Shown one piece after another: positions 1 to 5,912 of a stretch of DNA of 6,083 nt (within the stretch, counting starts at the first letter, position 1; every line of letters starts with the position of its first letter). Source of the DNA: Burkholderia diffusa (lineage in GTDB: Bacteria > Pseudomonadota > Gammaproteobacteria > Burkholderiales > Burkholderiaceae); assembly GCF_902499115.1 (NCBI RefSeq), contig NZ_CABVPN010000058.1, positions 1-6,083 of the forward strand, in the 5' to 3' direction. A program made the translations under genes and the position numbers. The notes beneath the pieces are model-generated. The model worked only from the letters and a program-made list of their open reading frames with translations. It did not search any database and had not been told where the DNA came from.

Positions 1-1829
1 ATGCTGCCTTCGTGCCTTGGGATCGGGTTCGCTACATCGTGACGGATCGGCGGGGGTATTTCAACGGCCTGCTAACGCCCGATTCCGATTGGCGAAACAA
101 GATCGTTCACTGCGATCCACGGCCCGCGATTCCGGTCATTTTCATTCCGGGAGTCATGGGGTCTATCCTGGTTAGCAAGAAGTCTGGAGAAGAGGTATGG
201 TCTCCGCCGAACAACCTAGCCTCCAAGGGCGTCTTTGCTGCCCATACATATTTTTTTCAGGACAACAACGACAAGCAGAAGAACTACGACCCCACCGACG
301 CGGTTGTCTCCCCAAGGGGTCGTGTGAATGCCAATGGATGTGACATTGGGAACGATGAGGCACGTCGACGCGGTTGGGGCAGCGTCCATATGGACAGCTA
401 CCACTCGTCACTTGCGTGGCTGGAAAAGCAGCTAAATCACCCGTACTACAACGGGCAAATCTCTGGCTATTGGGTTGCCTCAGATAAGAACGGTCAAGAC
501 TTCACTGTTCAACCGCTACTTGGCACCGACCCAAAAGCATATGGTGCATTTGGAGCAGCGGCGGACATCATCACGGCCGACTCGGAAGAATTCAAGAAAT
601 TTGCTAAGTACCGCTATCCGGTCTATGCCATCGGATACAACTGGCTCCAGTCAAACGAAAAGTCAGCGTTCGACGTCGTCAATGGCGTTGACTGCCCCAA
701 CCCTAAGAACGGGAAAAAGCAGCGACTGATGGGGATCAAGGAGATCTGCGCGGAGAACAAGGTAACGAAAGCAATCATCATCACCCACTCCATGGGTGGT
801 CTCGTTGCACGGATGGCGTGCGTTCTTGCGAATAACGAAGGCTTGATGCACGGCGTGATCCACGGTGCGCAGCCGGCGACCGGTGCACCACTCGCCGCGC
901 GTCGGTTTCGCGCCGGCGGACAGGGCGAGGATGCCTTCGCGAACAAGCTCCTAGCCGGATTTAGCGCTCACGAATTCCTGGCAATTACCGCGAACGCTCA
1001 GGGGCCACTGGAACTGCTGCCGATGCCTGATTATCATGGTTCGGAACCGTGGTGGATCTTCCAGAATATGAGGCGCGAAACGGTGATGTCCCTACCTCGG
1101 CCGGGCGACTCAATCTCGCTCTACAGCACCACGAACTGGTATTCATTGGTCCACGATCAGTCTCCCTCCGTCCTCGATCCGGCCGGCATCACGCAGGAGC
1201 GATTGAAGACCAACGCACCCGGGGTCTCTGTCGCCCAGGAATTCAGATCTACGATGGTCGAAGTCGTTAAGCGACAAACGAAGCTGGTCAACAGGTACCA
1301 TAAGAACACGTACGCTTTCTATGGAAACGGGATACTGGACCAAAACCAGAAGGAAGCATTCAAGGACGCGCGGACCGGAATGACGGTTCACCTTCCGAAG
1401 AGAGTCGAACGCAGCGAAGACGCCTATACGCTTCGGACGTTTGGCAACGTGATCTGGCAAGGCGACTTTCCCCAGGGTGTCACCGAGGCAGATGTGATCA
1501 ACGCAAAGCTCTTGAGTGACGACGGCGTTGGTACGATTCGTATCTCAGTAAAGGATACGGCGGTGACCCTGACTGCGATGAAGAAGTCCAAAGACGACCG
1601 GGATGCTGCAGCGCACGGCTTCATTCCAGGCGACGGGACAGTCCCGTCATGGTCGGGCGAAGCGGTCGCCCGTGGGCTCAAGCCTGGCGTGCCAGGTGGT
1701 GTCGCAGAGGGTGTTCAAGTCGCCTTCGAGCAGCGTGGCTTCGACCATCAAGGCTGTTTCGGCCATCCATGGGCTCGGTGGGCAACCTTATATAGCGTAG
1801 TGAAGATCGTGAAATCGATACAAACGTGA
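1..1829 (+). CDS. T6SS phospholipase effector, Tle4-like (PGAP1-like alpha/beta hydrolase), 5' partial
   Basis: The product is probably an antibacterial lipase that attacks membrane phospholipids of rival cells after type VI delivery. The frame is open to the window edge (first whole codon at 3). A GTG at 12 has no visible Shine-Dalgarno and sits in mid-domain-looking sequence, so the true start is likely upstream. Counting from that GTG, the oxyanion-type strand PVIFIPGVMGS is at residues 41-51. The nucleophile elbow THSMGG has Ser260, with Thr in place of the first Gly of GxSxG. The acid is probably Asp541 in GDGTVP, and the base His579 in FDHQGCFGH (His585 is the alternative). The long stretch between Ser and Asp fits the lid and insertion domains of Tle4/TplE-like enzymes. 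The stop overlaps the next gene, which looks like a Tli4-type immunity protein, and a PAAR gene follows; both support the effector call. Its codons look less GC-rich than those of the paaK end, which suggests acquisition. Tle3 or another PGAP1-like esterase is the main alternative. Confidence 0.85.
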   Translation, partial: AAFVPWDRVRYIVTDRRGYFNGLLTPDSDWRNKIVHCDPRPAIPVIFIPGVMGSILVSKKSGEEVWSPPNNLASKGVFAAHTYFFQDNNDKQKNYDPTDAVVSPRGRVNANGCDIGNDEARRRGWGSVHMDSYHSSLAWLEKQLNHPYYNGQISGYWVASDKNGQDFTVQPLLGTDPKAYGAFGAAADIITADSEEFKKFAKYRYPVYAIGYNWLQSNEKSAFDVVNGVDCPNPKNGKKQRLMGIKEICAENKVTKAIIITHSMGGLVARMACVLANNEGLMHGVIHGAQPATGAPLAARRFRAGGQGEDAFANKLLAGFSAHEFLAITANAQGPLELLPMPDYHGSEPWWIFQNMRRETVMSLPRPGDSISLYSTTNWYSLVHDQSPSVLDPAGITQERLKTNAPGVSVAQEFRSTMVEVVKRQTKLVNRYHKNTYAFYGNGILDQNQKEAFKDARTGMTVHLPKRVERSEDAYTLRTFGNVIWQGDFPQGVTEADVINAKLLSDDGVGTIRISVKDTAVTLTAMKKSKDDRDAAAHGFIPGDGTVPSWSGEAVARGLKPGVPGGVAEGVQVAFEQRGFDHQGCFGHPWARWATLYSVVKIVKSIQT

Positions 1830-2890
1830 GCATGGGAAATTTTATCCGTCGAATTCATCGCAGCATTCTTCCGCTGGCGATCGCAACGCTTGGCGCGGTC
1901 GCCTGTACACCGCAGAAACCATCGGAGTCCTCTATGTCGCAACCGGTTATGACCGACACTCGTCCTTGGTGTATTGGTCGATTTGCGGTTGATCTTCCCC
2001 GCACGGCCGACGTGTATGTCCAGGACTACAAGTACATGGGCTATACCATTGAGCCCGTCCCCAACGTTAGCAAGTCAGAGTTCGACAGCCGCGTCAGCAA
2101 ACGTGAACAGGAGCTGCGCACGCTAATGCGTGAAGATCCGCACAAGGCATTCGCGCAGACGAAGACACCGTGGCTACATCAGACCGTCGAGCCAAGCGCA
2201 GCTTCCCGGCTCTTTGTCTACGGTCGCTACGACGACAAGCCAGAGGATCTCGTCTATGACGTTGAGGGTTATGCTGAATCGAATGACACGTTGTTCGTCT
2301 TGAAGAATCGATTCGGCGCGACCTACGATCGATCGGCTATCTCGAACGCCTCCGAAATTCTGAAGAACATCAAGCCGAGGTCGGATTGGGACGTTCCGTC
2401 CGATGGCGCATTCTGTTTCCGAGGCGGAGCGATCGGTGGTAGACCGTTGCCCGGTTTCGACGCCTCGGTTGCCGCGCGCCTGGTCCACGGGCGGCCGTCG
2501 AACCTTATTGTGACAATGCGAGAGTCTGTCGAGGGCGATCGGAAAAACTCGACCCTCGATCGGCTATCGAAGGACGACGCCACTCTCAAACAATACGCAG
2601 GGAATGTGGATGTACTTCGCAAAGGGACTCGCGACGTTGCCGGCATGAAAGCCGCTGAATTTGGCGTGCATATCCAGGGGGATGGCATCCATGCCTACCA
2701 CTTCTACCTGTTTTCTCCGGGCGTTCCAGGTGATCTCTCGAAGCCAAACCTGACTATCCAACTGCTCTTCGGCGCGGCGCCCGACGATGGCACGCCCCCC
2801 ACCGAGGCGACGTCTCCGGTCAACCAGGCCGAGGCCATGCAGGCCTGGGATTCGGTCCTTGCCAGCTTTCACTATCGCGGACAGAAGTGA
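1826..2890 (+). CDS. Tli4-family T6SS immunity lipoprotein
   Basis: This is the likely cognate immunity protein that blocks the upstream lipase in the periplasm. The GTG start at 1826 overlaps the effector stop as GTGA, and no good Shine-Dalgarno is visible, so translation is probably coupled. An ATG at 1832 in the same frame is the alternative start. Residues 1-26 form a signal peptide with basic residues (RRIHR) and a hydrophobic core ending AVAC; Cys27 is the probable lipidation site, though Ala at -3 makes the lipobox imperfect. After it comes the motif WCIGRFAVDLP (48-58), typical of the start of the Tli4 N-terminal domain. A second module begins near FCFRGG (Cys197), as in the Tli4 C-terminal domain, and the protein ends in a WDSVLASF helix common in this family. 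The 354-residue length is normal. Production together with the toxin is expected from the overlap. Function is inferred from family likeness and position. Confidence 0.85.
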   Translation: MSMGNFIRRIHRSILPLAIATLGAVACTPQKPSESSMSQPVMTDTRPWCIGRFAVDLPRTADVYVQDYKYMGYTIEPVPNVSKSEFDSRVSKREQELRTLMREDPHKAFAQTKTPWLHQTVEPSAASRLFVYGRYDDKPEDLVYDVEGYAESNDTLFVLKNRFGATYDRSAISNASEILKNIKPRSDWDVPSDGAFCFRGGAIGGRPLPGFDASVAARLVHGRPSNLIVTMRESVEGDRKNSTLDRLSKDDATLKQYAGNVDVLRKGTRDVAGMKAAEFGVHIQGDGIHAYHFYLFSPGVPGDLSKPNLTIQLLFGAAPDDGTPPTEATSPVNQAEAMQAWDSVLASFHYRGQK

Positions 2891-2903
2891 TCAGGGCTCA
2901 ACC

Positions 2904-3191
2904 ATGAAACGCTTCGATATCGTCAAGGGAGATACCACGACTGCGGGCGGTGTCGTGCAGAGGGGAGACTCAGGCGACCTCCTGAATGGTCGAGAGCAAG
3001 CCTACGAAAACGATCCGGTCATGTGCCCTGCTTGTGGCTCGGTTGGGGTGATCAAATGCGATGGCCCACGCCACTCGATGACCGGACCTGATGGGCGCCA
3101 AGCGGCTCTAAGCGATGACCTGTGCATCTGCAAGTGCGAGCCGCATCCAAAGCTCATTGCGTCACAGTCGACCTCATACACGGAGGTCTAG
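2904..3191 (+). CDS. PAAR-domain T6SS spike-tip protein
   Basis: This is a small (95-residue) PAAR protein expected to cap the VgrG trimer and help load or carry the neighbouring lipase. Residues 9-30 show the N-terminal PAAR pattern (GDTTTAGG, then LLNGR). Two further blocks follow, CPACGSVGVI (41-50) and GRQAALSDD (64-72), which is the usual repeated PAAR layout. It is cysteine-rich (Cys41, 44, 52, 74, 76, 78) with His57 and His81, so there are ample metal ligands for the zinc-pinned tip. There is no C-terminal toxin extension, so it is a bare tip and not a specialised effector. The ATG at 2904 was chosen because AGGG at 2893-2896 precedes it at about 7 nt and because PAAR homology begins there. 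The frame is open further upstream to 2787, but that would overlap the immunity gene by about 100 nt. It lies 13 nt after the immunity stop, in one probable operon. Confidence 0.85.
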   Translation: MKRFDIVKGDTTTAGGVVQRGDSGDLLNGREQAYENDPVMCPACGSVGVIKCDGPRHSMTGPDGRQAALSDDLCICKCEPHPKLIASQSTSYTEV

Positions 3192-3436
3192 CGGGAGTTC
3201 GCACGCAACGTAGCCTGTCCGCAGGCACCGATCTCGCGGCTGGTTTCCACGGCGACGCATCCTCGCTCCACTGAGAGTCTCGTCAAGCATCGCTTCATCG
3301 CGCACGTGTCAGTTCTCACCATCGGCCGGCGCGCTCGGGCCCACCTCTATCGCACTCAAGAGATGCGCCACCCTTTTCCGGAAATGGTGCGCGCTTGCAG
3401 AACGAAGCTCGCTCGCCTATACCGTACTCGATGCGG
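3192..3436. other. Gene-free stretch after the PAAR gene
   Basis: No frame here carries recognisable protein similarity or a start with a Shine-Dalgarno. A short inverted repeat (GCCTG at 3212-3216 and CAGGC at 3221-3225) has no T-tract, so it is not a convincing terminator for the T6SS operon. The right part merges into frameshifted downstream sequence of the integrase relic. It probably represents scrambled or decayed DNA at an island edge. Confidence 0.5.
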
Positions 3437-3900
3437 CATCCGCGCGAGCGCGGTGTCCTTGCGATCGCACAGGCGACGATTGCGCGCGACTTTCCGATCG
3501 AACGCCGGCGACGACGTGGGCGGATAGGTTCGACGTACAGCGCGACGACCTCGCGCTCGCTGTAGAACGCATTCAGATCCACCTCGGTCCGGAACGCCTC
3601 GAGCGTTGGCACGTCCTGGCCAGCCGCAGCGCCGGTGTGCGCGTCGCGCGGCAAGCTACCGGGTTTAGGCACGGAAGGTGCACCGCGTCGGTGTCGCGCA
3701 CGCCGCGCGGCGATCGTCAGGGTGTCGCACAGCGTCGCGAGCGTGCGGCGCGTCGCACGCACGTCGATGCCCGCCACGCCGTAGTGCGCATGCAGCGTCG
3801 CTTCGTCGAGCCCTTCGAGGTACGCGCGGTACAGCGCGAAGTGGGCGTGCGTCAGGCGGCGAAGCCTGCCGCCCAACGACGTGTCGGGCCGGTCGCGAAT
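3437..3900 (-). pseudogene. Site-specific integrase remnant (DUF3701-type N-terminal region), frameshifted and truncated
   Basis: The minus strand reads like the N-terminal, non-catalytic part of large Burkholderia/Ralstonia tyrosine-recombinase-type integrases. It contains DTSLGGRLRRLTHAHFALYR, then a helix-rich stretch (ATRRTLATLCDTLTIAARRA), then KPGSLPRD and the block AFYSEREVVALYVE. Near 3502-3525 the similarity moves to another frame, which reads FDRKVARNRRLCDRKDTAL from 3502 to about 3446 and ends at Met 3439-3437. A second lesion is likely around 3660-3690, where RDTDAVHL appears only in a shifted frame before the main frame resumes at KPGSL. There is no ATG start. The catalytic domain with its Arg/His/Tyr residues is absent. 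It is clearly non-functional and marks an old integrative element. Family naming rests on remembered similarity; the frame change is directly visible. Confidence 0.7.
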
Positions 3901-3911
3901 GCCACAAATAC

Positions 3912-3938
3912 AAAGAGGGACGCTTAGCGTCCCTCTTT
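3912..3938 (-). terminator. Rho-independent terminator of the 3961-4188 gene
   Basis: AAAGAGGGACGC (3912-3923) and GCGTCCCTCTTT (3927-3938) form a perfect 12-bp inverted repeat around the loop TTA. The terminal A/T pairs give the RNA a short U-run on either strand. It begins 22 nt beyond the stop of the minus-strand gene, the usual place for its terminator. The symmetry means it could also stop plus-strand transcripts. Confidence 0.8.
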
Positions 3939-3960
3939 CCCATTTTACTCGACGTCGATG

Positions 3961-4188
3961 TCAGCGGCTGTGTACCGGCTTCTTGGTAGCCTCTTTCCGC
4001 TGGTCCGCGTGCAGGTCAACTTGATCCAGCCGATCCAGCGCCTGCTTTAGAATTCGGGCACCGGTGCTCGGCGAAGATTTCCGGCGCTCACGCACCGACG
4101 CAGCAGCCTTCTTTGCGGGCCCGGCTTTACGGGACTCGTTCCCAAGTACCTTAACCGTACCGTCGGGCATGTGGACTGTCACAGCCAT
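3961..4188 (-). CDS. Small basic protein of unknown function (75 aa)
   Basis: I do not recognise this family. The gene is well supported by its signals: the ATG at 4188 is preceded by AAGGAG (4200-4195) at 6-nt spacing, and a strong hairpin terminator lies 22 nt past the stop. The N-terminus (MAVTVHMPDGTVKVLG, residues 1-16) looks like a short beta hairpin. A Lys/Arg/Ala/Ser-rich, probably disordered linker follows (about 17-45), then a likely helix ILKQALDRLDQVDLHADQRK (about 46-65), and the protein ends in a basic tail. There is no signal peptide, membrane segment or cysteine. The charge would suit a nucleic-acid-binding or partner-binding accessory protein, but that is speculation. The upstream reading frame overlaps its start by about 10 nt, suggesting it was the second gene of an operon whose upstream part was lost at the IS junction. 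Confidence 0.6.
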   Translation of the reverse strand: MAVTVHMPDGTVKVLGNESRKAGPAKKAAASVRERRKSSPSTGARILKQALDRLDQVDLHADQRKEATKKPVHSR

Positions 4189-4304
4189 GCGATACTCCTT
4201 CGAAAAAGGCGACCAACTTCGTTCTCGTCAAAAAAATCGAACGCCGCGTCGGACAACGTAAGCCAAAAGTCCTCCAACCGCGTCTCGTCTTTCACTATCG
4301 TATC
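4179..4304 (-). pseudogene. Possible 3' fragment of an unknown gene cut by the insertion sequence
   Basis: One minus-strand frame runs open from the IS boundary at 4304 to a TGA at 4181-4179, and it overlaps the start of the 75-residue gene. It encodes acidic/aromatic sequence including LEDFWLTLSDAAFDFFDENE followed by VGRLFRRSIAWL. The composition (helical, acidic, then basic) is protein-like. A GTG at 4295 could start a 38-codon peptide, but no Shine-Dalgarno precedes it. The simplest reading is the C-terminal end of a gene whose front was lost when the IS or a linked rearrangement arrived. It is too short to assign a family, and it could be a chance open frame. Confidence 0.35.
4195..4200 (-). 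promoter_or_regulatory. Shine-Dalgarno AAGGAG for the 75-aa gene
   Basis: On the minus strand AAGGAG sits 6 nt before the ATG at 4188. This fixes the start and is the best evidence that this short frame is translated. It lies inside the end of the overlapping upstream frame, so it can act with or without coupling. Confidence 0.75.
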
Positions 4305-4331
4305 TGAACCGCACCGGGAATCGTGGAGGCT
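4305..4331 (+). repeat. Terminal inverted repeat, orfB-side end
   Basis: This runs from TGAACCGCACCG through to GTGGAGGCT, reading into the element on the plus strand. It pairs with 5598-5624. Differences are at repeat positions 13, 15, 16 and 18. The orfB stop lies 8 nt inside it. Confidence 0.85.
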
Positions 4332-4338
4332 GGTTGGT

Positions 4339-5254
4339 TTAAGTTAATGCTGACACGTCAGCGGCATTTCTGAGTTGCCTGTAGTAGTTTGCCTCAGCTT
4401 CAGCAAGCGGGATATAGCCGAGCGGTTCCATCAGCCGATGGTGGTTGTACCAGGCGACCCATTCCAGCGTAGCCAGTTCGACGGATTCCCTCGTTTTCCA
4501 AGGGGCGCGCCGATGAATCAGTTCCGTCTTGTACAGGCCGTTGATCGTTTCGGCTAGCGCATTGTCGTAGCTGTCGCCCCGGCTGCCGACCGACGGCTCG
4601 ATGCCGGCCTCAGCCAGCCGTTCGCTGTAGCGAATGCACGTATTGGGCCCCTCTATCGGAGTGGTGTATCAAAGTCCCGTCCTCGCCCGGTTGGCGGGCG
4701 TACAGCGCTTGTTCAAGTGCATCCAGAACAAAGTCCGTGGTCATCGACGAGCTGACGCGCCAGCCAACAATACGGCGGGCGAACACGTCGATCACGAATG
4801 CCACGTACAGCCAGCCTTGCCATGTCGAGACATACGTAAAATCCGACACCCAGAGCTGATTCGGTCGGTCAGCCTCGAACTGCCGGTTGACTCGGTCCAG
4901 CGGGCGCGGCGCGCTCACATCGGGAATCGTCGTGCGAACACGCTTACCGCGAACTGCGCCACGCAAGCCCTGCAGCTTCATCAACCGTCCGACCGTGCAG
5001 CGTGCCACCGCAATGCCTTCCCGGTTCATCTGCTTCCAGACCTTCGGCACGCCGTAGACCTGCATGTTGGCCTGCCAGACACGCTTAATCTCCGGTTGCA
5101 AAAGCTCATCGCGTTTCGCGCGGGCGCAGCGTTTCGACGGATCGCGAAGTTGTGCTGCATGGCGTCGGTAGCCCGACGGGGCAATCCGCAAGACCTTGCA
5201 GATCGGCTCGACCCCGAAGGTGTCGCGATGCTGATCAATGAATGCCTTCAGGAC
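4339..5254 (-). pseudogene. IS3-family transposase OrfB (DDE integrase core), broken by a 2-nt deletion
   Basis: This is the catalytic half of the transposase, normally made as an OrfAB fusion by -1 frameshifting out of orfA. The frame opens before 5254 with VLKAFIDQHRDTFGVEPICK, then the HTH_21-like region (VYGVPKVWKQMNREGI) and the rve core. The first Asp is in WVSDFTYV (codon 4843-4841), the second in HHSDRGAQY (4657-4655). At about 4636 the frame breaks and runs to a stop at 4612-4610. The other frame continues as IRYSERLAEAGIEPSVGSRG from 4635, through DNALAE with the catalytic Glu (codon 4551-4549), to TAA at 4341-4339. Restoring 2 nt puts exactly 35 residues between the second Asp and the Glu, the canonical D(35)E spacing. 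The C-terminal part is otherwise intact, so the lesion is recent or a sequence error. Confidence 0.88.
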
Positions 5255-5574
5255 TTGAAACGGCGGTCGAGCTCCGCCTGGGCGAAAAATGCGCTCGCCA
5301 GTTTGAGAATCTCGTTGGTCCGGCGCAGTTCCTTGACCTCGCGCTCCAAGGCTTTGATGCGTTCACGCTCGGCCGTACTCACGCCATGGCGCTCTCCACG
5401 GTCGACCCCGTCGCGCTTAACCCAATCCAATAGCGTCTGCGGCGTGCAGCCGATCATCGGCGCAATCGATTCGACTGCCGCCCACATCGACGGGTGCTCG
5501 CTACGCTGCTCGCGTACCAGGCGCACTGCGCGCTCTCGGACTTCCGGGGAAAACTTGCTTGGCTTCTTGTTCAT
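5248..5574 (-). CDS. IS3-family transposase OrfA (HTH, leucine-zipper)
   Basis: This 108-residue DNA-binding subunit recognises the IS ends and, in fusion with OrfB, forms the transposase. The N-terminus KFSPEVRERAVRLVREQR starts the HTH_Tnp_1 domain; the helix-turn-helix covers about residues 30-55 (WAAVESIAPMIGCTPQTLLD). A heptad-rich segment (about 66-92, IKALEREVKELRRTNEILKL) is the multimerisation coiled coil, followed by the conserved ASAFFAQAELDR near the end. The order and wording closely resemble IS6110-type OrfA. The ATG at 5574 is preceded by purine-rich sequence (GAGAGAATGGAG). The OrfB frame is -1 relative to this one, and the two overlap near 5254-5248; a TTTTTC run at 5289-5284 and TTTCAAG near the stop are candidate slip sites, neither of them ideal. 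OrfA looks intact and could still be made alone. Confidence 0.9.
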   Translation of the reverse strand: MNKKPSKFSPEVRERAVRLVREQRSEHPSMWAAVESIAPMIGCTPQTLLDWVKRDGVDRGERHGVSTAERERIKALEREVKELRRTNEILKLASAFFAQAELDRRFKS

Positions 5575-5597
5575 GGCTCCATTCTCTCAAGAGTTGG

Positions 5598-5624
5598 AGC
5601 CTCCACAAAACTCGGTGCGGTTCA
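5598..5624 (-). repeat. Terminal inverted repeat, orfA-side end
   Basis: Read on the minus strand this also begins TGAACCGCACCG and ends GTGGAGGCT. The orfA start is 23 nt further in. Its outer T coincides with the last base of codon 45 of the interrupted second IS orfA. Confidence 0.85.
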
Positions 5625-5758
5625 TATTGCTTCTTCCACCGATAGAATGTCTGTTCCGAAATACCGACCTGCCGGATCACATCGGCCACCGGCATGCCCA
5701 ACTCTGCCTGCTTGAGCACAGCCACAATCTGTTCGATCGAAAAGCGCTCGCGTTTCAT
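5625..5758 (-). pseudogene. N-terminal remnant of a second IS3-family OrfA
   Basis: From the ATG at 5758 the protein starts MKRERFSIEQIVAVLKQAEL, continues through VADVIRQVGISEQTFYRWKK and stops matching at about codon 45 (Tyr), exactly where the complete IS begins. This is the helix-turn-helix of IS3-family OrfA proteins (HTH_Tnp_1), and it differs clearly from the OrfA of the neighbouring intact element. The expected leucine-zipper half and all of orfB are missing, and they do not resume beyond the other end of the inserted IS. A strong AAGGAGGT (5771-5764) lies 5 nt before the ATG, so a fusion peptide running into the neighbouring IS (to 5501) could be translated; it would be meaningless after residue 45. 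Confidence 0.85.
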
Positions 5759-5763
5759 GGCAA

Positions 5764-5771
5764 ACCTCCTT
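5764..5771 (-). promoter_or_regulatory. Shine-Dalgarno AAGGAGGT of the truncated orfA
   Basis: This near-perfect anti-16S match sits 5 nt before the ATG at 5758. It decides the start of the remnant orfA. Confidence 0.7.
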
Positions 5772-5819
5772 CTGGTTCAGGGTCAAGTTTGCCGCAAAAC
5801 TCACTCTCGAATCGGTCCA

Positions 5820-5912
5820 GGATTCCTAATGCGGATCACGACGAACCAGCAATCCAGACTGAACTCCTAAAGAGGAAGCGATCGGGACTGAAGCGGCGGC
5901 GGCGGGCTGGGG
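5820..5912. other. Short intergenic gap between paaK end and IS remnant
   Basis: No reading frame, hairpin with T-tract or repeat is evident. The GCC/CGG-repeat-like stretch at 5893-5909 is GC-rich low-complexity sequence just past the paaK stop. Confidence 0.5.

Larger units (their letters stand above)
4305..5624 (-). mobile_element. IS3-family insertion sequence (IS6110-like), 1320 bp, transposase frameshifted
   Basis: The element is bounded by 27-bp imperfect inverted repeats beginning TGAACCGCACCG and ending GTGGAGGCT, matching at 23 of 27 positions. As far as I recall, this closely resembles the IS6110 ends. It carries orfA and orfB on the minus strand in -1 register, the IS3-family plan, and 1320 bp is a normal length. 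OrfB has a 2-nt deletion, so this copy should not move by itself. TAT occurs at 4301-4303 and 5625-5627, a possible 3-bp target duplication, but one extra base separates the left copy from the TG end. The element sits at codon 45 of another IS's orfA on one side and beside unrelated sequence on the other. Confidence 0.9.
5625..5819 (-). mobile_element. 5' end fragment of an IS3-family element
   Basis: This contains the orfA head (5758-5625), its Shine-Dalgarno and about 60 nt of leader. The outer end is not certain. A minus-strand TGGACCGATTCGAGAG beginning at 5819 has the TG expected at an IS3-family tip and lies at the usual distance from orfA, but the partner repeat is gone, so the end cannot be confirmed here. 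Confidence 0.55.

Noticed and set aside
623..946. Minus-strand 107-codon frame inside the lipase gene
   Set aside because: It is fully antisense to the catalytic region of the lipase and has no Shine-Dalgarno or protein-like features.
2787..2903. Upstream extension of the PAAR reading frame
   Set aside because: It overlaps the end of the immunity gene and reads Arg/Pro-rich. PAAR similarity and the AGGG ribosome site both favour the ATG at 2904.
3212..3225. Small inverted repeat after the PAAR gene as an operon terminator
   Set aside because: The stem is only 5 bp and lacks a T-run.
3259..3303. Minus-strand peptide RDEAMLDETLSG, slightly like the end of an IS3-family OrfB
   Set aside because: The match is only about a dozen residues, and no flanking transposase sequence or terminal repeat supports it.
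3637..3989. Plus-strand open frames of about 100 codons opposite the integrase relic
   Set aside because: They are Arg/Ala-rich translations of high-GC DNA whose minus strand shows clear integrase similarity.
4260..4345. An outward promoter from the IS end driving the 75-residue gene
   Set aside because: TACGAT near 4302-4297 is a weak -10 match and no TTGACA-like box sits at the right distance. A hybrid promoter is possible but unsupported.
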